Shown: positions 8,931-18,005, counted from the stretch's first letter. The stretch is 41,313 nucleotides of DNA from Pseudomonadota bacterium (GCA_027624235.1 JAQBYB010000018.1:1-41313); one strand, 5' to 3'. Made by a program: numbers and translations. The notes: generated by a model not told the origin, from the sequence alone.

Positions 8931-9362
8931 TCAGGCCCGTGGGGCCAGCCAGGTCCGCACCTTGGCTTCCGGATCGTCGGACTCCAACAGGTCGAGAACC
9001 GGCGCATCCGGTTCATCGTTATCCCGTTCCAAGCGCGCCCCTGTTTGGGCGGCGATGTCGGCGATCTTTGCACAGGTTTCGAGCGGGGCACTGATGCGGA
9101 TGACCTTTACTCCATGGCGGAGCGCGCCGAGGGCGAGGCCGGGGTCGTCGCCACAATCAAAAACGGCGGTCACGGCAATCGAACAATGCGGCCCGGTGGC
9201 GTCGGCAATGATGTCCCGGAAGACTTGCGCGCCAAGATAGGCGGCCGCCCCCGGTGCGCTTCTGAGGGTGATCGGAAGGCCAAGGTCCGTCGCCACGGTT
9301 ACCGCCGCCTTGGCATCTGCAAGACTATGAATGATGATGGCGCGGTCTTGGCTGGCGGGCAT
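8931..9362 (-). CDS. Small conserved-looking protein of unknown function beside thiE
   Basis: The product is 143 residues from ATG 9362, which has GGAAA six bases upstream; an in-frame TTG at 9413 would add 17 residues. It is Ala/Asp-rich with alternating hydrophobic strands and helices (AIIIHSLADAKAAVTVA, then a middle AVFDCGDDPGLALGAL, then VIRISAP), suggesting a compact alpha/beta fold. No signal peptide, membrane span or catalytic motif is clear. It is 15 bases upstream of thiE and probably cotranscribed with it. I do not recognise a characterised family and give no function. Confidence 0.6.
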   Translation of the reverse strand: MPASQDRAIIIHSLADAKAAVTVATDLGLPITLRSAPGAAAYLGAQVFRDIIADATGPHCSIAVTAVFDCGDDPGLALGALRHGVKVIRISAPLETCAKIADIAAQTGARLERDNDEPDAPVLDLLESDDPEAKVRTWLAPRA

Positions 9363-9478
9363 GGCGGTTTCCAAATCGTGCGAAGTGACCGGTGACACAG
9401 ACACCGAAGGCAAGGAATAGTAATATGCACGCTGATGTATACCATGTAAAAACAGGGGCGTTGCAGCCGGGAGACCAC

Positions 9479-9648
9479 TAGCAGGCTGCTGAAAAAGTGG
9501 ATTTGCGGCAACAATCCTTCGACTCGCCCGCTTGCGCGCCCGGCTCAGGATGAGGAATTACAATAGCTTATACCTCACCCTGAGGAGGACCGGAGGTCCG
9601 TCTCGAAGGCTCACTCAACCAAATCATGGGTTATTCAGCAGCCTGCTA
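9479..9648. mobile_element. 170-bp MITE-like repeat, copy 1
   Basis: The element has terminal inverted repeats of about 18 bp, beginning TAGCAGGCTGCTGAA at each end, and TA at both borders, consistent with a TA target duplication as in IS630/Tc1-type elements. It has no coding capacity. A second copy, inverted, lies at 28765-28934; aligned by eye the two differ at only two positions (9540 and 9633), so both are probably recent insertions. The interior holds the imperfect palindrome around GGACCGGAGGTCC and a CTCACCCTGAGG-type motif common in alphaproteobacterial intergenic repeats. The right end supplies the gap stop codon. Confidence 0.8.
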
Positions 9649-10653
9649 GCCGGCGTTGTGCATGGCCAACGCGGTGTCGGGCATGCGGTTTGAAAAGCCC
9701 CACTCGTTGTCGTACCAGCTTAAGACCCGGACAAAATTGCCACCAATGACCTGGGTCTGGGTCGAATCGAAGCTGGAACTGGCCGGGTTGTGGTTGAAGT
9801 CGACGGAGACCAGTTCGGCGGTCACATAATCCATCACCCCTTTCAAGGGGCCGTCGGCGGCTGCCTTCATGGCGGCGTTGATTTCCTCAATCGAGGTTTC
9901 GCGTCCGGCGGTGAAGGTCAGATCAATCAGCGACACGTTCGGCGTCGGCACGCGGATCGCGGTGCCGTCCAGCTTGCCGAGCAATTCCGGCAGCACCAGA
10001 CCAACGGCTTTCGCCGCCCCGGTTCCTGCCGGGATCAGCGAAACCGCACAGGCTCTGGCTCGGCGGGCATCCGAATGCAGGGTGTCCAGGGGCCTTTGGT
10101 CGCCGGTGTAGGAATGGATCGTCGTCATGAAGCCTTTTTCGATGCCGACCAGCTTGTTGAGAACATCGGCGACGGGGGCCAGACAGTTGGTCGTGCACGA
10201 TGCATTGGAAACCACGGTATGGTGGCTTTCCAGCTTGTCGTGATTGACCCCGTAAACGATGGTCATATCGACTTCCTTGCCCGGCGCCGAGATCAGCACC
10301 TTGGAAGCGCCGGCGTCGAGATGCTTGGAGGCCGACTCGCGGTCGGTGAACAGCCCGGTGCACTCGAACGCGATATCGACGTCCAGGTCATTCCACGGCA
10401 GGTTGGCGGGATCGCGTTCCGCCGACACTTTGATCGGCCCGGTGCCGACATCAAGGGAGTCCTTGTCGATATCGATATTGGCGGCAAAGGTGCCGTGCAC
10501 CGAATCGTATTTCAACAGGTGGGCATTCATCTCCACCGAACCGAGATCGTTGATGCCGACGACCTTTATGTCGTCGCGTCCGGACTCGACAATCGCCCGC
10601 AGGGTCAGCCTGCCGATTCGCCCGAAACCGTTAATTCCTACACGTATCGCCAT
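9646..10653 (-). CDS. gap: Type I glyceraldehyde-3-phosphate dehydrogenase
   Basis: The enzyme makes 1,3-bisphosphoglycerate from glyceraldehyde-3-phosphate with NAD(P)+ in glycolysis. The product is 335 residues from ATG 10653, preceded by AAGGGAG; a 20-residue upstream extension is rejected because MAIRVGINGFGRIGRL is the canonical N-terminus. The catalytic Cys lies in SNASCTTNCLAPV (about 150-162), with HSYTGDQRPLD and a late WYDNEWGFSNRM. The stop codon (9648-9646) is formed by the end of the adjacent mobile repeat. No tkt or pgk is adjacent, unlike many alphaproteobacteria. Confidence 0.96.
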   Translation of the reverse strand: MAIRVGINGFGRIGRLTLRAIVESGRDDIKVVGINDLGSVEMNAHLLKYDSVHGTFAANIDIDKDSLDVGTGPIKVSAERDPANLPWNDLDVDIAFECTGLFTDRESASKHLDAGASKVLISAPGKEVDMTIVYGVNHDKLESHHTVVSNASCTTNCLAPVADVLNKLVGIEKGFMTTIHSYTGDQRPLDTLHSDARRARACAVSLIPAGTGAAKAVGLVLPELLGKLDGTAIRVPTPNVSLIDLTFTAGRETSIEEINAAMKAAADGPLKGVMDYVTAELVSVDFNHNPASSSFDSTQTQVIGGNFVRVLSWYDNEWGFSNRMPDTALAMHNAG

Positions 10654-10998
10654 TAAAAACTCCCTTAAAAAACACTGATCAAAAAACCAATCCCCAGTGT
10701 TTTCTCCCAACATTATTACTTCCGGTTTGAACCGGAATGTTTCATTTCCCAGGCCCGCACCATCTAGGGAAAGGCACCTTTCGTCAATCAGATTTTTTCA
10801 GCCTTGACGCCCAGGGATTGCCCAACGACAAAAGCACTTTTGTATTATTTGACAATAGGTTGTTTAACATTGCTGTGACAAAGATTGACCTTGCGAAGGC
10901 CCCCGGCCTATCTTGGCGAAAGGTCTTGACGGTCGGTTAGGTTGGGGCGTGGGAATATCCAGAGCCCGGTTGGGGTGCGGGGATAAAAATAACATCCG
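10654..10998. other. Divergent intergenic region between gap and the zapA operon
   Basis: This 345-base stretch separates two divergently transcribed units and must carry their promoters. It has AT-rich patches (around 10835-10875) unlike the flanking genes. I see no open frame with a good start and no RNA gene in it. A possible promoter toward the plus-strand genes is listed separately; no convincing gap promoter could be fixed. Confidence 0.6.
10885..10913 (+). promoter_or_regulatory. Candidate sigma-70 promoter for the zapA operon
   Basis: TTGACC at 10885-10890 and CTATCT at 10908-10913 are separated by 17 bases, a good match to alphaproteobacterial housekeeping promoters. It would start transcription about 80 bases before the GTG of the first gene. 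A second TTGACA at 10849 lacks a matching -10 box. Confidence 0.4.
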
Positions 10999-11262
10999 GT
11001 GAAAAATCCTTCTTTGCAAAAGCCATCCAAGGTGGATCGCGCCTGTACGCGCCTCGACAACGCGGTGGCGCGCCTGGAGCAGGCCTTCGAAAAACGAGGC
11101 GATGTTCAGGCCCCCGCCGGTGCCGGTCCAGACCCTGAAACGGTTCGGGAACTGGACGCCCTGCGCGATGAAAACTCAAAGCTCAAGACGATCAACGATA
11201 CCGTGTCCGACCGCCTGGAAAATGCCATCGGCCGCCTGCGGTCGGTCATTGGGGAGCCCTAG
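10999..11262 (+). CDS. Small coiled-coil protein upstream of zapA (DUF4164-like)
   Basis: The product is 87 residues, with a GTG start at 10999. It is rich in Arg, Asp, Leu and Glu, with heptad-like stretches (ARLEQAFEKRGD early, then LRDENSKLKTINDTVSDRL), so a soluble coiled coil is likely. Its position 6 bases upstream of zapA matches a small unknown protein gene commonly found before zapA in alphaproteobacteria, which suggests a division-related role. I infer this only from context. Confidence 0.65.
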   Translation: MKNPSLQKPSKVDRACTRLDNAVARLEQAFEKRGDVQAPAGAGPDPETVRELDALRDENSKLKTINDTVSDRLENAIGRLRSVIGEP

Positions 11263-11268
11263 AAGAAC

Positions 11269-11604
11269 ATGGCCAAAGTCAACGTCAGCATTCATGGTCG
11301 TAACCACGAAGTCGCTTGCGACGATGGCCAGGAAGCCCACCTAACCAGGCTGGGAAGCTATGTCGATAAACGGATCAATGAACTGGTGGCGGCGGTCGGC
11401 GAGGTCGGCGAGGCCCGTCTTCTGGTGATGGTTTCCTTGCTGTTGGCCGATGAATTGTCGGATGTTTATGCGGAATTGGAGGTGGCGCGCACATCGGACC
11501 ACAGCTTGACAGCCTTGTTGAGCGCCGAGGACGCCTTAAGCGCCAATATCGAGAATCTGGCCGAGCGCATCGAGGGCATTGCCGAACGCCTGGAACAAGC
11601 ATAG
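11269..11604 (+). CDS. zapA: Cell division protein ZapA
   Basis: ZapA binds and bundles FtsZ at the division ring. The product is 111 residues and opens with MAKVNVSIHGRNHEVACDDG, typical of the N-terminal globular domain. The fold continues through LGSYVDKRINELVAAVG and then a long C-terminal helix ending in ERIEGIAERLEQA that forms the tetrameric coiled coil. It follows the small coiled-coil gene by 6 bases and is followed directly by the 6S RNA and fthC, the usual alphaproteobacterial arrangement. Confidence 0.9.
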   Translation: MAKVNVSIHGRNHEVACDDGQEAHLTRLGSYVDKRINELVAAVGEVGEARLLVMVSLLLADELSDVYAELEVARTSDHSLTALLSAEDALSANIENLAERIEGIAERLEQA

Positions 11605-11611
11605 ATTCAAT

Positions 11612-11790
11612 TGTAGGGCGGTTTCTGCTCAGTTCGTCACGGCTCGTTTTCCCTGGGGCTTTCAATACCTCGGGAGCTGTCCCTGCTAGGTCCGTGGATC
11701 TGGTATATGGCGCCCACCTGCACAAGCAGGCCACAGAGGATACACAGTCAACGGCTGGTGTGGGGCCGTCCTATTCTTATTCGCCCTTAA
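11612..11790 (+). ncRNA. ssrS: 6S RNA (RNA polymerase sigma-70 regulator)
   Basis: The stretch between zapA and fthC is the conserved site of 6S RNA. The ends pair (11616-11620 with 11782-11786), and a second stem (11639-11645 with 11763-11769) leads to an internal bubble, giving the long rod with central bulge that mimics an open promoter. The segment GGCGCCCACCTG with a nearby GCAGGCC hairpin resembles the apical arm of alphaproteobacterial 6S RNAs. 6S RNA sequesters housekeeping RNA polymerase in stationary phase. The ends are approximate. Confidence 0.75.
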
Positions 11791-11810
11791 CATTCCCGAT
11801 GATCCCTGAC

Positions 11811-12398
11811 ATGTCCGTAGATAACGAAAAAAATGAACGGCGCCTCCTTGCCAAAGGCAACCGCGCCGGTTTTGCGCATAAGGCGAGGGTCGGGGCTGCG
11901 GCAAAATTGGCCGACAATTTTTTCCAATCCGGGCCGGGGTCGGCTGATCCATCCCTCGTGGTCGCCGGGTATTGGCCGATGGCCGATGAAATCGACGTTC
12001 GCCCGTTAATGACGAGGTTGTTTGAGGCCGGCTGGACCGTCGCCCTGCCGGTGGTTGTTGCACCGAAGACGCCCTTGATCTTTCGCCGTTGGCAGCCGGA
12101 CATGGTTTTAGACGCGGCTGGGTTCGGCACGCACCATCCGAAGCCCAAGGAACCGGAGATATCGCCTCAGCTTCTGTTGGTGCCGTTGTTGGCTTTCGAT
12201 GATGAGGGCTTCCGGTTAGGTTGGGGCGGCGGCTTTTACGATCGTACCCTGGCGCGGTTGCGGGCGGCAGGCCCCGTGGTCGCCGTCGGCGTCGCCTATC
12301 ACGGACAACGGGTTGACCACGTGCCCCATACGCCCGCTGACGAAGCCATGGACTGGATCATCACCGACGAGGATATATTGGAGATTAGCCGACCATGA
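11811..12398 (+). CDS. fthC: 5-formyltetrahydrofolate cyclo-ligase
   Basis: This enzyme converts 5-formyl-THF to 5,10-methenyl-THF with ATP. The product is 195 residues from ATG 11811; ATG 11799 is a close alternative. An in-frame ATG at 11694 is rejected because it falls inside the 6S RNA. Motifs include VAGYWPMADEIDV, the Arg-containing LIFRRWQPD, the nucleotide-binding LGWGGGFYDRTLARL and a late YHGQRVDHVPHTPAD. There is no strong Shine-Dalgarno site. Linkage to 6S RNA is the classic ssrS-ygfA arrangement. It overlaps the next gene by 4 bases (ATGA). Confidence 0.88.
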   Translation: MSVDNEKNERRLLAKGNRAGFAHKARVGAAAKLADNFFQSGPGSADPSLVVAGYWPMADEIDVRPLMTRLFEAGWTVALPVVVAPKTPLIFRRWQPDMVLDAAGFGTHHPKPKEPEISPQLLLVPLLAFDDEGFRLGWGGGFYDRTLARLRAAGPVVAVGVAYHGQRVDHVPHTPADEAMDWIITDEDILEISRP

Positions 12399-13207
12399 AA
12401 ATTCTGATATGCGGTGATGTGGTCGGCAAGGCCGGACGCCGGGTGCTCGAAGAGAATCTGCCCGATATCCGCCAGCGGTTGGCGCTGGATTTCGTCATCG
12501 TCAATGGTGAAAACGCCGCCCACGGTTTTGGCATTACCGATAAAATTTGCGCCGCCTTCTACGCCGCCGGCGCCGACGTGATTACCACCGGCAACCACGT
12601 TTGGGACCAGCGTGAAATCATCAACTACATCGGCGGCGACCCCAAGCTGCTGCGGCCGATAAATTATCCCGACGGAACACCCGGCGTTGGAACCGGCGTC
12701 TATAAAACCGCCGACGGGCGCAAGGTGATGGTGATCCATCCAATGGGACGGCTGTTCATGGACCCGCTTGATGACCCGTTCGCCGCCGTCGAGGACGCGC
12801 TCAAGAACCATCGACTCGGTATTTCGGTAGACGCCATCATCGTTGATGTCCATGCCGAGGCGAGCAGCGAAAAACAGGGCATGGGCCATTTTCTCGACGG
12901 CCGGGTTTCGGCGGTTGTCGGCACCCACACCCATGTGCCGACGGCGGACGCGCAGGTGCTTACCGGCGGCACCGCCTTTCAAACGGATATTGGCATGTGC
13001 GGCGATTATGACTCGGTGATCGGCATGAAAAAGCAACTGGCGACCAGTCGCTTCACCACCAAGATGCCGCAAGGCCGCCTGGAACCGGCGGAAGGGGACG
13101 CCACCCTTTGTGCTGTCTATGTGGAAACCGACGATAAAACCGGGCTGGCCAAGGATGTCGCCCCGTTGCGCCTCGGCGGCCGCCTGAAAGAGGCATGGCC
13201 GGTGTAG
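12395..13207 (+). CDS. YmdB-family metallophosphoesterase
   Basis: The product is 270 residues. It opens MKILICGDVVGKAGRRVLE, followed by VNGENAAHGFGIT and TTGNHVWDQ, which provide the Asp, Asn and His ligands of a dinuclear metal site. Later VDVHAEASSEKQ and VVGTHTHVPTAD supply the remaining His residues. Relatives such as Bacillus YmdB hydrolyse 2',3'- or 3',5'-cyclic nucleotides, so a cyclic-nucleotide phosphodiesterase role is likely. It overlaps fthC by 4 bases and is probably translationally coupled. Whether it acts on cAMP from the cyclase at the window start is unknown. Confidence 0.85.
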   Translation: MKILICGDVVGKAGRRVLEENLPDIRQRLALDFVIVNGENAAHGFGITDKICAAFYAAGADVITTGNHVWDQREIINYIGGDPKLLRPINYPDGTPGVGTGVYKTADGRKVMVIHPMGRLFMDPLDDPFAAVEDALKNHRLGISVDAIIVDVHAEASSEKQGMGHFLDGRVSAVVGTHTHVPTADAQVLTGGTAFQTDIGMCGDYDSVIGMKKQLATSRFTTKMPQGRLEPAEGDATLCAVYVETDDKTGLAKDVAPLRLGGRLKEAWPV

Positions 13208-13279
13208 CTGCTTGCCCTCCATCGCCCAATTAATGACATATTGGTCTGACATTAAGGTGGACGGGTGTCGTGCGTTCAC

Positions 13280-13295
13280 ATACTACATGTAGTAT
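13280..13295. promoter_or_regulatory. Perfect 16-bp palindrome upstream of the YebC gene
   Basis: ATACTACATGTAGTAT reads identically on both strands and lies 45 bases before the YebC start, in a 133-base gap. It fits a dimeric-repressor operator or an overlapping -10 element. No regulator can be assigned from sequence. Confidence 0.35.
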
Positions 13296-13340
13296 AAACT
13301 GTCTGGAAACTTTCAATGTTTAGGGGGGGCGATCGGATAA

Positions 13341-14090
13341 ATGGCCGGTCATTCAAAATTTAAGAACATCATGCACCGCAAGGGCCGCCAGGATGCCAAG
13401 CGGGCCAAGGTTTTCGGTAAGCTGATCAGGGAACTCACCGTGGCCGCTAAAGCGGGCCTGCCCGACCCGGACATGAACCCGCGTCTGCGCACCGCCATCT
13501 TGGCGGCCAAGGCCGCGAACATGCCGGGCGACACCATGAACCGGGCGATCAAGAAAGGCAGCGGTGGTGAAGACGACACCAACTACGAGGAAATCCGTTA
13601 CGAAGGCTACGGGCCGGGCGGTGTCGCGATCATCGTCGAGGCGTTGACCGACAACCGTAACCGGACCGCCAGTGAGGTCCGCGCCGCGTTTACAAAATTC
13701 GGTGGCAACATGGGCGAAACCGGCTCCGTCAATTTCATGTTCGACCGGATCGGCTTGATTATCTATGGCGCCGCCGCCGCCAGTGCCGAAGACATGTTCG
13801 AGGCGGCGTTGGAAGCCGGCGCGAAGGATGTCGACTCTTCCGCCGGCGGCCACGAAGTGACCTGTGAGCCGGATGATTTTTCAACCGTCCGCGACGCCCT
13901 TGAGGCCAAGTTCGGCGACGCCGAGGCCGCGCGGCTGGACTGGAAACCGCAAAACGCCGTCGCCGTCGATGAGGATGCGGCGTCAACGCTGCTGAAGCTG
14001 CTGGACGTGCTTGAGGATAACGACGATGTGCAACGGGTGGCGGCTAATTTTGATATCGCCGACGATGTGCTTGAGCGCCTCAGCGCCTGA
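13341..14090 (+). CDS. YebC/PmpR family protein (TACO1-like)
   Basis: The product is 249 residues, full length. The N-terminus [20 protein letters not shown] is the family hallmark. Further motifs are ARLRTAI-like [34 protein letters not shown] and a late [10 protein letters not shown]. Members were described as DNA-binding regulators (PmpR, and of ruvC-region genes) and, more recently, as ribosome-associated factors aiding translation of proline-rich stretches. It precedes ruvCAB, the conserved location. Confidence 0.93.
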   Translation: MAGHSKFKNIMHRKGRQDAKRAKVFGKLIRELTVAAKAGLPDPDMNPRLRTAILAAKAANMPGDTMNRAIKKGSGGEDDTNYEEIRYEGYGPGGVAIIVEALTDNRNRTASEVRAAFTKFGGNMGETGSVNFMFDRIGLIIYGAAAASAEDMFEAALEAGAKDVDSSAGGHEVTCEPDDFSTVRDALEAKFGDAEAARLDWKPQNAVAVDEDAASTLLKLLDVLEDNDDVQRVAANFDIADDVLERLSA

Positions 14091-14121
14091 ACACCTGAGC
14101 GCCTGAATTGGAACTTAAAAG

Positions 14122-14655
14122 GTGATGACCATTCGACTGATCGGTTTTGATCCGGGGCTGCGCAACACCGGCTGGGGTGTGATTGAGACCCAGGGCAACC
14201 GCCTCAGCCATGTTGGCGACGGCATTGTCACGACCGATGCGGCGTTGCCGCTGGCGGACCGTCTGGTGCAGTTGCACGACGGTCTGGTCGGTATCATCGA
14301 ACAATTCCATCCCGATGAGGCGGCGGTCGAGGAAACCTTCGTCAACAAGAACGCCGCCTCGACGTTGAAACTGGGCCAGGCGCGGGCGATTTCGCTGTTG
14401 GTGCCGGCACTCGGCGGGCTCAAGGTTTTCGAGTATTCCCCCAATCTGATCAAGAAGACGGTCGTCGGCGGCGGTCATGCCGCCAAACAACAGATTCAAA
14501 TGATGGTCAAGACCCTGCTGCCTGGGGCCGAGTTGAAAAGCGCCGATGCCGCCGACGCCTTGGCGGTCGCCATCTGTCACGCCCATCACCGCGACAGCGT
14601 CCAAACCCGTGCGGCATTGGCGACGGCGGCGGCGGCGGGGGGGGCGGTGCGTTGA
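14122..14655 (+). CDS. ruvC: Crossover junction endodeoxyribonuclease RuvC
   Basis: RuvC resolves Holliday junctions by symmetric cuts. The product is 177 residues if the GTG at 14122 is used; ATG 14125 immediately follows and is an equal candidate. Catalytic carboxylates are visible in [13 protein letters not shown] (Asp near 10), EETFVNKN (Glu near 70) and the late [18 protein letters not shown] pair. It begins 31 bases after the YebC gene and overlaps ruvA by 4 bases, so it is the head of the ruvCAB run. Confidence 0.95.
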   Translation: MMTIRLIGFDPGLRNTGWGVIETQGNRLSHVGDGIVTTDAALPLADRLVQLHDGLVGIIEQFHPDEAAVEETFVNKNAASTLKLGQARAISLLVPALGGLKVFEYSPNLIKKTVVGGGHAAKQQIQMMVKTLLPGAELKSADAADALAVAICHAHHRDSVQTRAALATAAAAGGAVR

Positions 14656-15281
14656 TCGCCAAGCTAAAAGGAATGGTCGACAGCAGCGGCGACGGCTGGG
14701 TCATCATTGATGTCGGTGGGGTCGGCTATCTGGTGTTCTGTTCGGGCCGCACCCTGCGCCGCTTTGGCCCCGGCGAGGCCGCCGAGGTGCTGATCGAAAC
14801 CCACGTCCGCGAAGACCATATCCACCTCTATGGATTTTTCGATGCCGCCGAACGCGATTGGTTCCGGCTGCTGACCACCGTTCAGGGCGTCGGCGTCAAG
14901 GTCGCCCTGGCCATGTTGACGGTGCTGGGGCCTGAGGAATTGCTGCATGCGGTGGCCGCCGCCGACAAGGCAATGATTACGCAGACGCCGGGCGTCGGCG
15001 CCAAACTGGCGACCCGTATTTTGAGCGAGCTGAAGGACAAAGTCGGGACCATGGCGCTGTCGTCGGGGGCCGGGGGCGCCGGTTCCGTGCCGGTGGCGGC
15101 GGCTGGCCCGGTCAAAGATGCCACGTCGGCCCTGGTCAACCTTGGCTACCGGCCCAGCGAAGCCTTGGCTGCGGTCAGCCGCGCCGCGGGCCGGCTTGGC
15201 GAGGGCGCCAATGTCGAAGCCTTGATCCGCGCCGGACTGAGTGAGTTGGCCCCGACCGACGCCCATCTGGGGAGCGCCTAA
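14652..15281 (+). CDS. ruvA: Holliday junction DNA helicase subunit RuvA
   Basis: RuvA binds the four-way junction and loads RuvB. The product is 209 residues, starting at an unusual TTG (14652) that overlaps the ruvC stop; this is supported because [10 protein letters not shown] is the canonical N-terminus. The OB-fold is residues 1-65, followed by helix-hairpin-helix motifs ([17 protein letters not shown] and [14 protein letters not shown]). An Ala/Gly/Val-rich flexible linker leads to a C-terminal RuvB-binding domain with [12 protein letters not shown]. The ruvB gene starts 3 bases later. Confidence 0.95.
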   Translation: MIAKLKGMVDSSGDGWVIIDVGGVGYLVFCSGRTLRRFGPGEAAEVLIETHVREDHIHLYGFFDAAERDWFRLLTTVQGVGVKVALAMLTVLGPEELLHAVAAADKAMITQTPGVGAKLATRILSELKDKVGTMALSSGAGGAGSVPVAAAGPVKDATSALVNLGYRPSEALAAVSRAAGRLGEGANVEALIRAGLSELAPTDAHLGSA

Positions 15282-15284
15282 GCC

Positions 15285-16358
15285 ATGAATGACGACAACC
15301 GCATGGTCGCCCCCACCGTTGATGACGGAGACGGCAACGAGGAAATTCTGGAAACCGGGCTTCGGCCCCGGCGGTTGGATGACTTCGTTGGCCAGCCGCA
15401 ATTATGTGACAACTTATCCGTCTTCATTGCCGCCGCGGTCAAGCGTGGCGAGGCGTTGGACCATGTGCTTTTTTACGGGCCGCCGGGGTTGGGCAAGACA
15501 ACCCTGGCCCAGATCGTCGCCCATGAACTTGGCGTCGGCTTTCGCGCCACCTCCGGCCCGGTCATCGCTAAGGCCGGCGATCTGGCCGCGATCCTGACCA
15601 ACCTGCAGCCCCGGGACGTCCTTTTTATCGACGAGATTCACCGCCTCAGTCCGGTGGTTGAGGAAATTCTCTACCCGGCGATGGAGGACTTTCAACTTGA
15701 TCTGATTATCGGCGAGGGACCGGCGGCGCGTTCTGTCCGGATCGATCTGCCGCCGTTCACCCTGGTCGGGGCGACGACCCGATCCGGCCTGATTACGTCG
15801 CCGTTGCGCGAACGGTTCGGTATCCCCATGCGGCTGTCATTTTATACGGCGGAGGAACTGGAAAAAATCGTCATTCGCGGCGCCCGGCTTTTGTCCATGG
15901 ACCTGACGCCGGACGGCGGCGCCGAAATTGCCCGTCGGTCGCGCGGAACGCCCAGGGTCGCCGGACGATTGCTGCGCCGGGTGCGTGACTTCACCGACCT
16001 GAACAGTGGCGCCAAGATCGACGCCAAGGCCGCCGATGCGGCGCTGCAAAGACTGGACGTCGACAGCCGCGGCCTAGACGCCATGGACCGGCGCTATATG
16101 GACTGCATCGCGGTCAAGTTCACCGGCGGCCCGGTCGGGATTGAGACGTTGGCGGCGGCCTTGTCCGAGGAACGCGACACCATCGAAGAGGTGATTGAGC
16201 CGTATCTTATTCAACAGGGTTTTTTGTTGCGCACGCCTCGGGGCCGGGCGTTGGCGGCGGCAGCCTATCGACACCTGGGGCTCGATGAACCCGACGGGGC
16301 CGCCCAATTGGAACTGATTGCCGACGTGGGCCAAGGAACCGGTGAGAACGATGAGTAA
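15285..16358 (+). CDS. ruvB: Holliday junction branch-migration ATPase RuvB
   Basis: RuvB is the hexameric motor that drives branch migration with RuvA. The product is 357 residues. Walker A is GPPGLGKT (65-72), Walker [10 protein letters not shown], sensor 1 GATTRSG, and the arginine-finger region [10 protein letters not shown]-terminal winged helix includes [14 protein letters not shown] and RTPRGR. The N-terminus has an Asp/Glu-rich leader common in alphaproteobacteria. The last 8 bases overlap ybgC. Confidence 0.97.
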   Translation: MNDDNRMVAPTVDDGDGNEEILETGLRPRRLDDFVGQPQLCDNLSVFIAAAVKRGEALDHVLFYGPPGLGKTTLAQIVAHELGVGFRATSGPVIAKAGDLAAILTNLQPRDVLFIDEIHRLSPVVEEILYPAMEDFQLDLIIGEGPAARSVRIDLPPFTLVGATTRSGLITSPLRERFGIPMRLSFYTAEELEKIVIRGARLLSMDLTPDGGAEIARRSRGTPRVAGRLLRRVRDFTDLNSGAKIDAKAADAALQRLDVDSRGLDAMDRRYMDCIAVKFTGGPVGIETLAAALSEERDTIEEVIEPYLIQQGFLLRTPRGRALAAAAYRHLGLDEPDGAAQLELIADVGQGTGENDE

Positions 16359-16803
16359 GGATGGCGTTCACGTGTTTCCGGTGCGTGTCTATTACGAAGA
16401 CACCGATGCCGCCGGCATTGTCTATTACGCCAATTACCTGCGCTTCGCCGAGCGCGCCCGAACTGAATTGCTGCGTGATTTAGGGATTGAAAACGGCCAA
16501 ATGAATGAACAGCAGAACCTGGCCTTCGTGGTCAAGCGGTGCTCAATGGATTTCGTCAAACCGGCGAAGCTGGACGACATGCTGGCGGTCGAAACCCGCC
16601 TGATCGACATCGGCGGTGCCTCGGTGACTGCCGATCAACGGGTGCGCCGCGATCAAACTAGTCTGGTGACTATGGAATTGAAACTGGCCTGCATGGCCAT
16701 GGACGGCCGCCCGGCGCGGTTGCCGGTGGACGTGCGACGGCGGCTTGAGGACTTCGGCGTGGCGACTGAAAGCAATGGATCAACAAACTCTACAGAGAAC
16801 TGA
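16351..16803 (+). CDS. ybgC: Acyl-CoA thioesterase YbgC (Tol-Pal associated)
   Basis: This hot-dog-fold thioesterase is 150 residues from ATG 16351. A start 33 bases earlier is rejected because the family begins a few residues before the catalytic motif [20 protein letters not shown], which contains the Asp and Tyr of 4-hydroxybenzoyl-CoA-thioesterase-type enzymes. It hydrolyses acyl-CoA or acyl-ACP and is linked to phospholipid metabolism and the Tol-Pal complex. It overlaps ruvB and precedes tolQ by 9 bases. Confidence 0.93.
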   Translation: MSKDGVHVFPVRVYYEDTDAAGIVYYANYLRFAERARTELLRDLGIENGQMNEQQNLAFVVKRCSMDFVKPAKLDDMLAVETRLIDIGGASVTADQRVRRDQTSLVTMELKLACMAMDGRPARLPVDVRRRLEDFGVATESNGSTNSTEN

Positions 16804-16812
16804 GGCGATTTG

Positions 16813-17550
16813 ATGGAAAACCAAATTATTGAAGCGGCGACATTGGGCGGCTCGGTCGCCAATCTGGACTTTTCGGTATGGGCGCTGTTCCTCAGAGCCG
16901 ATCAGATCGTCAAGGCAGTCATCATTCTTTTGTTGTTTGCCTCGATCTGGTGTTGGGCGATTATTTTCGACAAGCTGTTGGGGCTGCGCCGGTTGAACGC
17001 CCGCTCGACGGAATTTGAGCAGGCCTTTTGGTCCGGTAATTCCCTGGATGATCTGTACGAGCGGATATCCAATCAACCCCGTGACCCGATGTCGGCAGTG
17101 TTCGTTTCGGCCATGCGCGAATGGCGGCGAACATCGACGCGGGGCAATGGCGCGAGGGAAAGCCGCGTCGGCGTTTCCGACCGTATCGATCGGGTCATGC
17201 AAATAACGCTGGATCGGGAAATGGACCGTACCGAAAAGAACATGACGTTTCTGGCCACCACCGGCTCGACGGCGCCGTTCATCGGCTTGTTCGGCACGGT
17301 CTGGGGCATCATGAACAGCTTTCAGGCGATCGCCATTTCCAAGAACACCAGCCTTGCCGTGGTCGCACCGGGTATTGCCGAGGCGCTGTTTGCTACTGCC
17401 CTTGGGCTTCTGGCGGCGATCCCGGCGGTGGTTGCTTATAACAAACTGAGCAAGGATATGGATCGCTACGCCGGTCGGCTGGACAGCTTCGCCGGTGAAT
17501 TTTCAGCCATCCTGTCGCGCGAAATGGACGGCAAGGAAGAAGGAAGCTGA
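16813..17550 (+). CDS. tolQ: Tol-Pal system proton-channel protein TolQ
   Basis: TolQ forms the proton channel with TolR that powers TolA during envelope constriction. The product is 245 residues from ATG 16813 (a TTG lies just before), with GAGGCG upstream. There are three spans: [19 protein letters not shown], then the paired helices near [19 protein letters not shown] and [20 protein letters not shown]. The tolR gene starts 2 bases after the stop. Length is close to that of E. coli TolQ. Confidence 0.96.
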   Translation: MENQIIEAATLGGSVANLDFSVWALFLRADQIVKAVIILLLFASIWCWAIIFDKLLGLRRLNARSTEFEQAFWSGNSLDDLYERISNQPRDPMSAVFVSAMREWRRTSTRGNGARESRVGVSDRIDRVMQITLDREMDRTEKNMTFLATTGSTAPFIGLFGTVWGIMNSFQAIAISKNTSLAVVAPGIAEALFATALGLLAAIPAVVAYNKLSKDMDRYAGRLDSFAGEFSAILSREMDGKEEGS

Positions 17551-17552
17551 TC

Positions 17553-18005
17553 ATGGCGGCGCATCTGAAACGCTCAGGCGTTCGTTCCCGTGGCCGCCAT
17601 CGGACCGGGGTAATGTCTGAAATTAACGTCACCCCGATGGTCGATGTGATGCTGGTGTTGTTGGTCATTTTCATGGTGACGGCGCCGTTGTTGACCGTCG
17701 GCGTTCAGGTCGATCTTCCGAGAACCAAGGCGACCATCATCCGCGGAGAAGACGAACCGCTGGCGATCACCGTCGATAAGGCGGGACAATTGTTCCTGCA
17801 GGAGACGGAAATCGACCTGGAAGGATTGCTGCCGCGCTTGGCCGCCATCACCGGCAATAATCCCAATGTGCGGATTTTTGTCCGCGGTGATGCGGCGGTC
17901 GATTATGGCCGGGTCATGGAGGTGATGGGAACAATCAACGCCGCCGGATACAGCAAAGTGGCGCTGGTCACCCGGCAACTGAAAAAAAACCGGCGGACGA
18001 AATAG
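17553..18005 (+). CDS. tolR: Tol-Pal system protein TolR
   Basis: TolR is the ExbD-family partner of TolQ. The product is 150 residues with one N-terminal span. The motif INVTPMVDVMLVLLVIFMV contains the functional Asp in the membrane. The periplasmic domain follows, with VQVDLPRTKA and the late VRIFVRGDAAVDYGRVM. The gene lies between tolQ (2-base gap) and tolA (18-base gap). Confidence 0.96.
   Translation: MAAHLKRSGVRSRGRHRTGVMSEINVTPMVDVMLVLLVIFMVTAPLLTVGVQVDLPRTKATIIRGEDEPLAITVDKAGQLFLQETEIDLEGLLPRLAAITGNNPNVRIFVRGDAAVDYGRVMEVMGTINAAGYSKVALVTRQLKKNRRTK

Noticed and set aside
12299..13279. A 326-codon minus-strand frame opposite the YmdB-like gene
   Set aside because: It mirrors a well-supported family member on the plus strand; long antisense frames are common in GC-rich DNA.
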